From Algoriphagus yeomjeoni (GTDB lineage Bacteria > Bacteroidota > Bacteroidia > Cytophagales > Cyclobacteriaceae): a stretch of 64,000 nucleotides of DNA. Where the stretch lies: positions 310,001 to 374,000 of the forward strand of contig NZ_QLLK01000004.1 in assembly GCF_003259505.1 (NCBI RefSeq), written 5' to 3'. The notes beneath the pieces are model-generated. The model was not told the DNA's origin. It saw only the letters and a list, made by a program, of their open reading frames with translations, and ran no database searches. Position numbers and translations under genes: made by a program. Shown piece after piece: positions 55,799-64,000 of the stretch (position 1 is the stretch's first letter; each line of letters opens with the position of its first letter).

Positions 55799-56624
55799 AT
55801 CTGAATGTTTGATCTAACCGAACTCCTTTATCTGTCATTTTAACTGTACAGCATTCGTTAACTGCATCATGTTCCATAAATAAAACATACTCTTCTCTTG
55901 CTGCTTCTTCCAAAAACCTGGCTTTTTCGTCCATAGTCAGAAGCGGTCTTGTATCATAGCCCATCACATATGGCAGAGGAATATGACCTACTGAAGGAAG
56001 CAAATCGGCCACAAAAACAACCGTTTTTCCCTTGTACTGGATTTTTGGAAGCATCTGCTTATCTGTATGTCCATCAGCAGTAATAAAATCAAATCCCGGA
56101 AGAAATGATTTCTTCTCCATGTCAATGAAGTCTAATTGACCCAGCTCTTGCATTGGAAGTATATTCTCTTCTAGAAAAGAGGCTTTTTCGCGAGGATTAG
56201 GAACTGTTGCCCACTGCCAATGATCCTTATTGGACCAATAGGTAGCTCTAGGGAAAGTCATTTCATACTGTCCATGGGATCCATATTTTACTCCGCCTCC
56301 ACAGTGATCAAAATGCAAATGGGTGAGAAAATTATCTGTTATCTGATGAGGACTTACACCGAGTTTTCTTAGACTTTTTTCCAGGGAATCATCGCCATGT
56401 AAATAGTAATGGGAGAAAAATTTCGCATCCTGCTTATCTCCTATCCCATTATCAATTAAGACGATTCTATTGCCATCAACCACAAGAAGCGATCTCATAG
56501 CCCAAGTACAAAGGTTATTTTCGTCAGCCTGATTTGTGCGCGACCAAAGTGTTTTTGGAACGACGCCAAACATGGCTCCTCCGTCCAATTTGAAAAATCC
56601 GGTATTGACTACGTGTAATTCCAT
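55785..56624 (-). CDS. metallo-beta-lactamase fold hydrolase (AHL-lactonase-like group)
   Basis: The 279-residue protein has the zinc motif THLHFDHCGGG (HxHxDH), later ligands in the TADGHTDKQM and DLLPSVGHIPLPYVMGYD stretches and MEHDAV. Its overall pattern recalls the N-acyl-homoserine-lactonase branch of the fold, but substrates of near relatives are varied. It leads an operon with a patatin and PlsC, so it may act on a lipid or acyl compound. A terminator sits only 16 nt upstream of its ATG. Confidence 0.87.
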   Translation of the reverse strand: MELHVVNTGFFKLDGGAMFGVVPKTLWSRTNQADENNLCTWAMRSLLVVDGNRIVLIDNGIGDKQDAKFFSHYYLHGDDSLEKSLRKLGVSPHQITDNFLTHLHFDHCGGGVKYGSHGQYEMTFPRATYWSNKDHWQWATVPNPREKASFLEENILPMQELGQLDFIDMEKKSFLPGFDFITADGHTDKQMLPKIQYKGKTVVFVADLLPSVGHIPLPYVMGYDTRPLLTMDEKARFLEEAAREEYVLFMEHDAVNECCTVKMTDKGVRLDQTFRFDEI

Positions 56625-56640
56625 GATATGAAAGAAAAAT

Positions 56641-56664
56641 CCCGGACTTTGTAAGAAATCCGGG
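56641..56664 (-). terminator. intrinsic terminator after accA
   Basis: On the minus strand a 6-bp GC-rich stem (CCCGGA / TCCGGG, 12-nt loop) is followed by ATTTTTCTTTC. It lies in the 51-nt gap and ends 16 nt before the metallo-hydrolase start. Confidence 0.75.
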
Positions 56665-56675
56665 CTTTAAATATT

Positions 56676-57623
56676 TTACTCAACAACTACACCCATCGAG
56701 CAAAACTTGTCGATGCGCTGTTCAATTCTTTTCTCAGGCTTGATCTTATCCAGTTCCTTCAAGGCTTGAAGAATGGCTTCTTTCAGGGTGATAGCCATTT
56801 TCTTCATGTTCTTATGGGCTCCGCCTAAAGGCTCTGGAATTATCCCATCCACTAAGCCATTGCCTTGCATGTCAAGTGCTGTCAGTTTGAGAGACTCTGC
56901 AGCTTGCTCCTTGTAATCCCAGCTTCTCCAAAGAATAGTGGAACAGTTTTCCGGAGAAATCACAGAATACCAAGAGTTCTCTAGCATCATAACACGATCT
57001 CCAATTGCAATACCTAAAGCACCACCTGAAGCACCTTCACCAATGATGATGCAGATCACAGGTACTTTTAGCATAAACATCTCCTTGATATTGCGGGCGA
57101 TTGCTTCACCTTGGCCTCTTTCTTCAGCTTCCAAACCTGGAAATGCACCAGGAGTATCAATCAAGGTTACGATAGGCTTACCAAACTTCTCAGCTATTTT
57201 CATCAGGCGAAGTGCCTTTCTGTATCCTTCAGGATTTGCCATCCCAAAGTTTCTCATTTGGCGCTGCTTGGTATTTCTACCTTTTTGCTGCCCAACGAAC
57301 ATTACAGATCTGCCATCCAAATCGCCAAGGCCACCAACCATTGCCTTGTCATCTGCTACATTCCTATCTCCATGAAGTTCTATAAAATCATTGGTCATCT
57401 CATAGATATAATCCAATGCATAGGGTCTTTCAGCATGTCTAGAGAGCTGAACTCGCTGCCAGCGGGTCAGATTTTGAAACGTTTCTTTTTTCAAAGCAAG
57501 AATTTTTTCTTCAAGAGATTCAATATCTGAACTTAAATCAATATTTCTGCCGGTAGCCAACTCCTTCATTTCCTGAAGTTTTTGCTCTAAATCAGCGATA
57601 GGTTTTTCGAATTCTAATACCAT
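56676..57623 (-). CDS. accA: acetyl-CoA carboxylase carboxyltransferase subunit alpha
   Basis: From the ATG at 57623 the protein has 315 residues, starting with [18 protein letters not shown], the normal N-terminus. An in-frame ATG 24 nt upstream adds residues not seen in the family. The core has [31 protein letters not shown] and [17 protein letters not shown]. With AccD it moves the carboxyl group from biotin to acetyl-CoA to form malonyl-CoA. Confidence 0.97.
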   Translation of the reverse strand: MVLEFEKPIADLEQKLQEMKELATGRNIDLSSDIESLEEKILALKKETFQNLTRWQRVQLSRHAERPYALDYIYEMTNDFIELHGDRNVADDKAMVGGLGDLDGRSVMFVGQQKGRNTKQRQMRNFGMANPEGYRKALRLMKIAEKFGKPIVTLIDTPGAFPGLEAEERGQGEAIARNIKEMFMLKVPVICIIIGEGASGGALGIAIGDRVMMLENSWYSVISPENCSTILWRSWDYKEQAAESLKLTALDMQGNGLVDGIIPEPLGGAHKNMKKMAITLKEAILQALKELDKIKPEKRIEQRIDKFCSMGVVVE

Positions 57624-57644
57624 TTTGGTGATTTTTGGGAAAAA

Positions 57645-57652
57645 CAAAGATA
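57645..57652 (-). promoter_or_regulatory. candidate -7 element for accA
   Basis: On the minus strand TATCTTTG matches TAnnTTTG and equals the predicted greA element. TTTT (3 of 4) lies 20 nt upstream. It is 21 nt before the accA start. Confidence 0.45.
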
Positions 57653-57683
57653 AGCATATACCCTTGGGAATTAAAATTTTTAA

Positions 57684-57808
57684 TGAGAGGCTGTCTCATA
57701 ATTGCTGTTTGTCACATTGAGCGAAGTCGAAATGCGGCTGTATTCGCTGCAAATGGCCTTCGACTCCGCTCAGGCTGACACAATTTGCCCTTTTAAGACA
57801 GCCTCTTA
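57684..57808. repeat. 125-nt nested palindromic element
   Basis: Outer arms AGAGGCTGTCT (57686-57696) and AGACAGCCTCT (57796-57806) are perfect complements, extended by a G-T and a T-A pair. Inside, TGTCACATTGAGCGAAGTCG (plus AA, 57710-57731) is nearly complementary to TTCGACTCCGCTCAGGCTGA (plus CA, 57759-57780) with four mismatches in 22. The GAGCGAAGTCGAA / TTCGACTCCGCTC box resembles dispersed palindromic repeats I know from other Bacteroidota genomes. No frame is inside. Confidence 0.7.
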
Positions 57809-57850
57809 CTTTATTCGATAAGATAAAATGCAAAAGGGGCTAAAACAAAA

Positions 57851-57874
57851 AAGTCCCGAATTTCTTCGGGACTT
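57851..57874 (-). terminator. intrinsic terminator after the tRNA genes
   Basis: A 10-bp stem (AAGTCCCGAA / TTCGGGACTT) with a TTTC loop is followed on the minus strand by TTTTTTGTTTTAG. It begins 4 nt after the 3' end of the first tRNA. Confidence 0.9.
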
Positions 57875-57878
57875 TAAG

Positions 57879-57952
57879 CGGAATGGACGGGACTCGAACC
57901 CGCGACCTCCTGCGTGACAGGCAGGCATTCTAACCAGCTGAACTACCACTCC
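57879..57952 (-). tRNA. tRNA-Asp (anticodon GTC), copy 1
   Basis: The 74-nt gene folds as a cloverleaf: acceptor GGAGTGG / CCATTCC (one G-T pair), D arm GTTC AGCTGGTTAGAAT, anticodon stem CCTGC / GCAGG around loop CTGTCAC (anticodon GTC), T arm with GGTTCGAGTCC. The 3' CCA is not encoded. Discriminator is G. Confidence 0.97.
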
Positions 57953-58005
57953 AATGGTTTTAATCTAATTATTTTAAAGCAATGATCTTTTTCAGCAACT
58001 TTAAG

Positions 58006-58079
58006 CGGAATGGACGGGACTCGAACCCGCGACCTCCTGCGTGACAGGCAGGCATTCTAACCAGCTGAACTACCACTCC
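58006..58079 (-). tRNA. tRNA-Asp (anticodon GTC), copy 2
   Basis: It is identical over its 74 nt to copy 1, including anticodon GTC and absence of CCA. It is upstream in transcription and separated by 53 nt with no terminator, so both are likely made from one precursor ending at the hairpin at 57851. The region 58085-58289 beyond holds no gene that I can support. Confidence 0.97.
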
Positions 58080-58289
58080 AATGGCTTCAAAAAAAAGATC
58101 GTTTTAGATTTCTCGTCCACTACCCTGTTTTTGAGTGATGCAAAGGTATGTTTTAGATTTGTTAATGCAAAAGTAGATTTAATAATTTGCTTTAATAATT
58201 CGTATGAACTTCAATTTCAAGGAGATATTTTTTGATAAATTTTGAATCATTTCCAGTTTATGACGATTCATCGCAGCTATTAATCAATT

Positions 58290-61200
58290 TTACACCTCTT
58301 CTTTTTTAATGATTCCCATCAAATATTCTATCTCTGACTCAATCTCTTTAAATCTTCGCTTCACAGATTCTGATTCAAATTCCTCTAAATGCTCCAGTGA
58401 GCTTGCCATTTTTGAAAGCCTAGGCATTCCAGCAGAAACAGCCGTCCCATATAGTTTGTGGCCTGCTTCATTTATCAGGTTTAGGTCTTCCTTTTTAAGT
58501 AAGTCATCCAGAGATTCCAGAGACCCAGTTAACTCAAGCTTCAAGATTTCTATAATATTCTCCAAAATCTGAGGGTCATTGTCAGTGTAACTCATCAACT
58601 TTTCCGGATTGTAGTGAATATCCTCCAGACCATTGGTATTATCCTGAGATAGCTTAATATCCGATTGTGAATCAAGCCATTTATTCAGAACCAACGCAAC
58701 AGTTTCCTCTACCACAGGTTTGACCACGAAATCATCCATTCCAGCCGCCAGACATTTATCACGTTCACCCTTTACATTGCCAGCAGTAAAAGCAATAATA
58801 GGGACATGCTGATCCTTTTCCAACAGTCTAATATTTTTGGTAGCCTCATACCCATTCATAACTGGCATCTGTACATCCATGAGGATTATATCCGGCAACT
58901 GCTTTTGGCAATATTCTACAGCTTCTAGACCATTACTCACTTGCACCAATATGGAATTCGGAGCTATTTTGTTAATGATCGTTTTTGCAAGTAGCATGTT
59001 CACAAGGTTATCTTCCGCTACCAGCACCGTAAATTGTTTCTCAGAACTTTGCGCAATCTCCACTGGGTGCGACTCCTTAAATGACTCTACCGTATAAAGC
59101 CTGGATAATGCCTGATAGAAATCATTAATCTTCAAGGGCTTGATCAAACGATGGTGAATATGAAGTTCTCTACTGCTATCTATAATTCTCTGGTCATCTG
59201 ACGAACTATGAAGTAACATGATCGGCTCATGTCCACTCCAAGATGGAAAACCTTCCCTGATTTTTCGGATTGTCTCCAGTCCATCCATAAACGGCATGTG
59301 ATAATCCATTAGAATCACATCAAACTCCTCACCTGAGGCAAGAATCTGTAAAGCCTCGAACCCATGTGCTGCTTCCTTAGATTTAATATTCTTCAAAAGC
59401 AACATTTGCTTGACTATCAGCCTATTATTCTCGTTATCATCAACGATCAGTACATTCTTTATTTTTTCTACATCAAACCAAGCAATCGCATCTCCTTCCT
59501 CCGTTTTCAATTCAACATCAAAGTAAAATGTACTTCCTTCACCTAGCTTGCTTTCCAAATCAAGTTTACTGTCCATTAATCTGAGTAAACTATTCGATAT
59601 CGTCAGTCCCAGTCCCGTTCCCCCATATTTTTTGGTAGTGGAGCTATCCTCCTGCGAGAATGCCTCGAAAATTTTTGATTGCTTCTCTGCCTTGATTCCA
59701 ATCCCCGTATCTCTAACTGAAAAGCGGATTTTATGCAAATCTCCCTTAACTCCTAAGCTCTCTACTTTCAGTTCTATTTCACCCTTTTCGGTGAATTTGG
59801 ATGCATTTCCCAGGAGGTTCACCAGTATTTGTTTCAAACGAACCGAATCGCCAAAGACAAACCTTGGCAAGTCGTTGGAAATATTCAGCAGCATTTCCAG
59901 ACCCTTACTTTGGATTTGATAGGTAATAATATCCGTGGCCTGGGAGCACATCTCGTACAGATCGCATTTATCTACATCTAATTCCAGACGTCCAGCCTCA
60001 ATTTTTGAAAAATCGAGAATGTCATTTATGATACTCAGCAATGCATTCCCTGATTGGTTTACTATGGACAGGTATTGATGCTGAGTCTCATTGAGACTTG
60101 TTTTTAATACTAAATCTGTAAAGCCGATCACACCATTAAGAGGCGTACGAATTTCATGGCTCATATTTGCAAGAAATTCTGATTTGGCAACACTGGCTTC
60201 CTCAGCCTGTATTTTTGCTTTTTTCAACTCTTGGCGCTGCTTGATACTATTCGTAATATTTTTGGTGAAAAGCATTACACCGCCAATTTCGCTATCATTG
60301 AGATACCAAGGCCTTAATTCCCAGGTGACATATTGTTCTTCTGAAAATCCGGATAGATTTATCAGATCCTCTTCCTTTTTTTCAACTGCGCCTTTTAATA
60401 TACGCTGATGCCTTTCCTTTCTTTCTTGATCTACAAATGAAAAAATATCATAATGTGACTCGCCGATAATCTGCTGATCTTGCAAGCGATAATCCTCTAT
60501 ATAGCGATTGCTGACAGCAATGTATTTCATATTGGTATCAAACATCGCAACAGCCGCTGGAGTATGCTGCACAAATGCTGAAAGGCGACTCTTCTCACTG
60601 ATCAGATCCAGTTCCATTCTTCGCATATCAGTGATATCTGTTGCAAATCCTAAATATCCTATAGTCACATGATCTACACCTTTAATCGGAGTGATTACCA
60701 AGGAAACTGTTCTTCTATCACCGGATTTAGAAATATAGGTCCAATCACGCTGTTCCTTTCCCAGCCTATCAGCCTTCGCATGAAACACTTCCTTTTCATC
60801 TATATCATTTCCAAATTCCTGTCTCAAAGCCAATATATGCTCTTCTAATTCAATCGGGTCATGAAAGAAACTAGGTTTGCGTTTACCAATCATTTCTTCA
60901 GCAGTATAGCCAAGCATTTTTTCCGCCCCTGAATTAAAAACAGAAATAAATCCCGTCATGTCAGTTGCAATTATACTCACCTCAGAAGATGCCTCAAACA
61001 CATCATCAAGCACCTTTCTTGTATGCTCTAGATCTAACTGGGCCCGTTTACTTTCATCTATATCCTGAAACGTCCCGAAAACTCTTACACATTTTTCATC
61101 GATAAATTCCATTTGGCCAATTGCCCGAACCCAAATTTCATTTCCTTTGGCTGTAATAAGCTGTAAATCCTCATCCCATCCTTCCCCGGTCTCTATGCCG

Positions 61201-62639
61201 TGTTGAAGCGCATTGGTAATCGTATTACGACTTTCTCCCTCTTTATAGAAATTAATACCTGTGGTAATGTCAGGGACAAAATCAAACGGAACTTCATGAA
61301 TAATCTTGGTCATTGGACTCCAGTAAACTTCCTGAGAAATCAGGTCAACGTTCCATCCACCGACTCTCGCTACTTTACCTGTCTCTTCTAAAAGTTCTCT
61401 TGTTCGAGTTAAATCTGCCTCCAATTGAACACGCTTAGTAATATCAATAGCATTCCCAATCACATAAACCCCAGCTCCAAAGGGATCATTCTCAATGACG
61501 TTATTGAACATCCAAATCAGCTGAGCCCCCTCTTTATCGAGGGTGATCATTTGACCAGAGGCTTTACCCTCCCTTTCAACAGTTAATAAGTATTGATTTA
61601 TTAATTCATGACGATTTTTTGGTACAATATCATACAAGCTTTTTCCGATTAACTCGCTTGCAGTATATCCTATTTTTCTTGCTCCAGCCTCATTTACTGA
61701 GAGAAATACCCCTTTCAAATCATGTGTACACATCAAGCCTTGAGAGTTTTCAAAAAATGCCCGTAACCTTGCCTCGCTATGAGCTAATTGCTGTTCATTT
61801 GCTTGAGAATCAGTGATATCCCTACCAATACTATAAATATTTCCTGTCTTAGGATCTGGAGTAGACATCCAAGATAATACCTTGTAAGTCCCGTCTTTGC
61901 ATAAAAACCTATTTGAAAATTCTACTGAAGAATCCCCTTTAGTCAATTTCGAAAACTTCCTAATTGACTTTTTAATATCCTTTGGGTGAATCAATTCGAA
62001 AAAGGATCTTTTCAATAAGACTTCATTATCCCAACCCAATAAATGAGTGAATGAAGGATTAATTTTTTTGAAATAACCATCTGTGTTTGCTACACAAATC
62101 AAATCATTAGATAGGTTAAACAATTTCTCCACAGTACTGAATTCAGCAATCAACTGTCGCTCCTGGATAATGATCACTGCCTCACTCACCAATAATTCTA
62201 GTCCTGTTTTGGCTTTCTCATTAAGGGAAATAGGATCACTTCCTACTAGTACCAAGCAGCCTTTGGCTACGCCAAATTCATTAATCAATGGAAGGCAAAC
62301 AAAGAAACCAATACCCTGGGATTGTAATGAGCTCTTGAGCTTTTCAGAAAGTGAAAGTTCATGAACATTAAAAGAAGCAAAAGGTGAATCCAGATGTGAT
62401 GCTTTACTTTTGAAAAAAGTAAGGAGTTCATCATTATGGATACTAATCCCAGTTTCAACTTTGAAACCAACCGCGTCTGTACCTTCAATTAGAATCAGCG
62501 CGTTTTCGGCACCTGACACTACAGCACTCAACTGGCAAACTCGATATAAAGAAATGTCCTGGACAGGATCTAGATTTTGATAGCTATAAACACGTGGTGA
62601 TTCTAACTCTGTTTTTCCGTAGGCGGAACTATTACCCAT
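58290..62639 (-). CDS. large soluble hybrid histidine kinase with GAF, five PAS, two receivers and Hpt
   Basis: The 1449-residue protein has no membrane helix. In order it has a GAF-like domain (about 28-160), PAS domains at about 167-280, 288-405, 412-530, 540-672 and 683-798, HisKA with H828 (ANMSHEIRTP), and HATPase (NLLGNASKFT, DTGIGIK, GGTGLGL). Receiver 1 has D1112 (LMDYHMP), receiver 2 has D1255 (LMDVQMP), and the Hpt domain has H1394 (EAGHKLYGTAVSAG). All parts of a His-Asp-His relay are therefore in one chain. It probably reads cytoplasmic redox, light or small-molecule signals. The output partner is not next to it. Confidence 0.95.
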   Translation of the reverse strand: MGNSSAYGKTELESPRVYSYQNLDPVQDISLYRVCQLSAVVSGAENALILIEGTDAVGFKVETGISIHNDELLTFFKSKASHLDSPFASFNVHELSLSEKLKSSLQSQGIGFFVCLPLINEFGVAKGCLVLVGSDPISLNEKAKTGLELLVSEAVIIIQERQLIAEFSTVEKLFNLSNDLICVANTDGYFKKINPSFTHLLGWDNEVLLKRSFFELIHPKDIKKSIRKFSKLTKGDSSVEFSNRFLCKDGTYKVLSWMSTPDPKTGNIYSIGRDITDSQANEQQLAHSEARLRAFFENSQGLMCTHDLKGVFLSVNEAGARKIGYTASELIGKSLYDIVPKNRHELINQYLLTVEREGKASGQMITLDKEGAQLIWMFNNVIENDPFGAGVYVIGNAIDITKRVQLEADLTRTRELLEETGKVARVGGWNVDLISQEVYWSPMTKIIHEVPFDFVPDITTGINFYKEGESRNTITNALQHGIETGEGWDEDLQLITAKGNEIWVRAIGQMEFIDEKCVRVFGTFQDIDESKRAQLDLEHTRKVLDDVFEASSEVSIIATDMTGFISVFNSGAEKMLGYTAEEMIGKRKPSFFHDPIELEEHILALRQEFGNDIDEKEVFHAKADRLGKEQRDWTYISKSGDRRTVSLVITPIKGVDHVTIGYLGFATDITDMRRMELDLISEKSRLSAFVQHTPAAVAMFDTNMKYIAVSNRYIEDYRLQDQQIIGESHYDIFSFVDQERKERHQRILKGAVEKKEEDLINLSGFSEEQYVTWELRPWYLNDSEIGGVMLFTKNITNSIKQRQELKKAKIQAEEASVAKSEFLANMSHEIRTPLNGVIGFTDLVLKTSLNETQHQYLSIVNQSGNALLSIINDILDFSKIEAGRLELDVDKCDLYEMCSQATDIITYQIQSKGLEMLLNISNDLPRFVFGDSVRLKQILVNLLGNASKFTEKGEIELKVESLGVKGDLHKIRFSVRDTGIGIKAEKQSKIFEAFSQEDSSTTKKYGGTGLGLTISNSLLRLMDSKLDLESKLGEGSTFYFDVELKTEEGDAIAWFDVEKIKNVLIVDDNENNRLIVKQMLLLKNIKSKEAAHGFEALQILASGEEFDVILMDYHMPFMDGLETIRKIREGFPSWSGHEPIMLLHSSSDDQRIIDSSRELHIHHRLIKPLKINDFYQALSRLYTVESFKESHPVEIAQSSEKQFTVLVAEDNLVNMLLAKTIINKIAPNSILVQVSNGLEAVEYCQKQLPDIILMDVQMPVMNGYEATKNIRLLEKDQHVPIIAFTAGNVKGERDKCLAAGMDDFVVKPVVEETVALVLNKWLDSQSDIKLSQDNTNGLEDIHYNPEKLMSYTDNDPQILENIIEILKLELTGSLESLDDLLKKEDLNLINEAGHKLYGTAVSAGMPRLSKMASSLEHLEEFESESVKRRFKEIESEIEYLMGIIKKEEV

Positions 62640-62954
62640 AACTCACAATTGGTTTTCTCATAAAGTAATCAAATCCTACCTATGGAATGATCTCTATTGG
62701 GCAGCCAAATTATTACTCTTTAGCAACAATAAAAATTAATTGAACGCTAATAAAAAACCTTTCCAAAATGCTCTTATGCAGTTATTTAATAGCCTAATAC
62801 GGCTATACACTATAAAATGCCTATTGAATCACCGAATCCGATTTTCATATTTAGGATGGTATTTAAACAAGAAAAACCCTCTTGATGATTTTTTTCACCT
62901 CAAGAGAGTCCTTTTCACTTTTTAGAAATTTTAGCGTTTAATTGTCAAGCAGAA
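62640..62954. other. 315-nt intergenic region between galE and the hybrid kinase
   Basis: Both genes are on the minus strand, so the left part should hold the kinase promoter; no clear TAnnTTTG was found there. A small hairpin, ATAGCC at 62789-62794 and GGCTAT at 62801-62806, lies in the middle, and the galE terminator at the right. No supported frame is present. Confidence 0.5.
62879..62906 (-). terminator. intrinsic terminator after galE
   Basis: CTCTTGA (62879-62885) and TCAAGAG (62900-62906) pair across a 14-nt loop. Read on the minus strand the stem is followed by GGTTTTTCTTG, about 50 nt after the galE stop. Confidence 0.7.
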
Positions 62955-63962
62955 TCACAAAGTCTTTTGCCAGTTCCAGCTATCTCTTAGCGAGTCTTCC
63001 AGGGAATAACTTGGATGCCAATTGAATACAGAATTGATTTTAGCTGTATCTGCCCAGATCTTTACAATGTCACCCGGCCTTCTTGCACCGATTTCAAAAT
63101 TGACTTTTACCCGATTGACTTTTTCAAATGTCCTAATGACTTCCAAAACAGTATTTCCGTTTCCAGTGCCTACATTGAAAACATCATAGAAATCAACCTG
63201 CTGCTCACCCAAATAAGCTAAAGCTTTTACGTGGGCATCCGCTAAATCCATCACATGGATAAAATCACGAACACAAGAACCATCCACAGTATCATAATCA
63301 TCTCCGAACACCGTAAGTTTCTCACGAATACCCGCAGCAGTCTGTGTGACAAAAGGAACCAAGTTGGCCGGAGTGCCTATTGGTAACTCACCGATTTTCC
63401 CACTTGGATGTGCTCCTACCGGATTGAAATACCTCAGAGAAATCACGCGGATACCTGCTTGACTTTTCACAAAATCCATCAATATATCCTCACAGATTTT
63501 CTTGGTATTACCATAGGGACTTTCAGCATCTTGTCTAGGTGTCTCTTCAGTCACCGGCAATACTTCGGGCTGCCCATATACCGTACAGGAAGAAGAAAAA
63601 ACCAAATCTTTAATTCGATTCGCTTTCATGAAATCCAGGATAGCCAGCAAAGAACCTATGTTATTCTGGTAATACTTTAAAGGCTGAACCGTACTTTCAC
63701 CCACTGCTTTAAAGGCTGCGAAATGAATAACACCCGAAATTTCATGTTCAGAAGCAATTTTTTCCAAGAGACTTTTATCACTGCAGTCCCCCTTATAAAA
63801 GGTAAGCTTTCTGCCAGTGATCTCTTCCAGTCGATCCAGCACCTTTTCCTCAGAATTTGATAAATCGTCGATGATAATCGGATTGTAACCTGCTTCGATT
63901 AATTGAACCGCTGTGTGTGAACCAATGTATCCGGCTCCCCCGGTGATTAAAATATTCTTCAT
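62955..63962 (-). CDS. galE: UDP-glucose 4-epimerase
   Basis: The 335-residue short-chain dehydrogenase-type enzyme has the NAD loop GGAGYIGSHTAVQLIEAGY, the catalytic SSSCTVYG serine/threonine segment and YxxxK in ESPYGNTKKI. The substrate loops VVSL-type RYFNPVGAHPSGKIGE and DYDTVDGSCVRDFIHVMDLADAHVKAL are also present. It interconverts UDP-glucose and UDP-galactose, used for surface sugars or galactose use. The start lies 38 nt from the end of the window, so its promoter is mostly outside. Confidence 0.97.
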   Translation of the reverse strand: MKNILITGGAGYIGSHTAVQLIEAGYNPIIIDDLSNSEEKVLDRLEEITGRKLTFYKGDCSDKSLLEKIASEHEISGVIHFAAFKAVGESTVQPLKYYQNNIGSLLAILDFMKANRIKDLVFSSSCTVYGQPEVLPVTEETPRQDAESPYGNTKKICEDILMDFVKSQAGIRVISLRYFNPVGAHPSGKIGELPIGTPANLVPFVTQTAAGIREKLTVFGDDYDTVDGSCVRDFIHVMDLADAHVKALAYLGEQQVDFYDVFNVGTGNGNTVLEVIRTFEKVNRVKVNFEIGARRPGDIVKIWADTAKINSVFNWHPSYSLEDSLRDSWNWQKTL

Positions 63963-64000
63963 TTATGTTTAAAAGTTTGAGCTTACAAAACTATCCAATT

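Larger units (their letters stand above)
57871..58084. repeat. tandem duplication containing the two tRNA genes
   Basis: An 87-nt stretch (57871-57957) is repeated at 57998-58084 with an offset of 127 nt. Both copies include the tRNA, the leading ACTTTAAG and the trailing AATGG, so the duplication includes flanks. Confidence 0.85.

Noticed and set aside
56938-57530. Two long plus-strand frames of 145 and 139 residues
   Set aside because: They lie antisense to accA, have no family features, and are explained by the codon bias of the real gene.
59548-59919. 123-residue plus-strand frame
   Set aside because: It is antisense to the HATPase domain of the large hybrid kinase.
62740-62925. 61-residue plus-strand frame in the galE upstream gap
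   Set aside because: It runs through the galE terminator, and its sequence has no conserved look.

Overview
The window is AT-rich DNA from a member of the Bacteroidota. It most resembles the Cytophagales, family Cyclobacteriaceae (Algoriphagus-like), although that genus-level placement is inference from gene content. The signs are promoters of the TTTG / TAnnTTTG type, few Shine-Dalgarno sites, propeller-type sensor proteins, and DUF4221, DUF3078 and DUF1080 proteins. The gene order pdxA - yceD - rpmF - fabH - efp - accB - accC also fits. It looks chromosomal: there are no phage, plasmid, IS or CRISPR structures. Genes are densely packed, often overlapping by 1-14 nt, and most intergenic hairpins are ordinary intrinsic terminators.

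Layout. 1-1333: end of a propeller/Y_Y_Y sensor whose histidine-bearing helix lacks an ATPase, plus a single-domain receiver. 1471-6020 (minus): a hybrid histidine kinase overlapping a periplasmic Cache lipoprotein gene, then an OsmC-family protein and a small unknown gene. 6098-11007: a fused acyl-CoA mutase (IcmF type), divergent from a CoA-transferase. 11091-13290: sugar porter and PfkB kinase, overlapping. 13371-17517 (minus): rsmA - mgtE - hydroxyacid dehydrogenase, then greA and a HIT protein, each preceded by a terminator-like hairpin very close to its start codon. 17639-23314: pyridoxine, ribosome and fatty-acid genes. 23574-29479: a three-gene exported cytochrome operon (DUF1549/DUF1553, DUF1501, and a multidomain DUF2231-cytochrome protein). 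29489-35634: PPK2, a membrane acyltransferase homologue, an endonuclease/phosphatase-family protein, a DUF4287 protein and an S9 peptidase. 35790-39791 (minus): a DUF1080 protein followed by a propeller dehydrogenase fused to an azurin-like copper domain. 40022-47351: DUF3078 protein, DUF202 and SLC13 membrane proteins, PPK1 and GyrB. 47520-49663 (minus): a PlsC-type and a GNAT acyltransferase resembling the glycine/ornithine-lipid pair, with a CoA-binding protein. 49996-53080: methyltransferase, class III aminotransferase, MsrB, and HicB followed by a frameshifted HicA. 53139-57623 (minus): DUF4221 lipoprotein; a metallo-hydrolase / patatin / PlsC operon; accA. 57684-58084: a palindromic repeat and two tandem tRNA-Asp genes. 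58290-63962 (minus): a very large soluble hybrid kinase with two receivers and an Hpt domain, then galE.

How the genes work together. Three themes stand out. The first is signal transduction: four sensor or regulator genes in three loci, two of them hybrid kinases. The second is lipid biosynthesis and remodelling: AccA/B/C, FabH, two PlsC-type acyltransferases, a GNAT N-acyltransferase and a patatin. The third is exported oxidative catabolism: the cytochrome operon and the cupredoxin-dehydrogenase/DUF1080 operon.

The leads I find most worth checking are five: the DUF1549/DUF1501/DUF2231 cytochrome operon; a greA leader in which a promoter is separated from the gene by a strong terminator-like hairpin; a recurring stop - hairpin - start arrangement that leaves no room for a promoter; the broken hicA next to an intact hicB; and the aminolipid-type acyltransferase operon.
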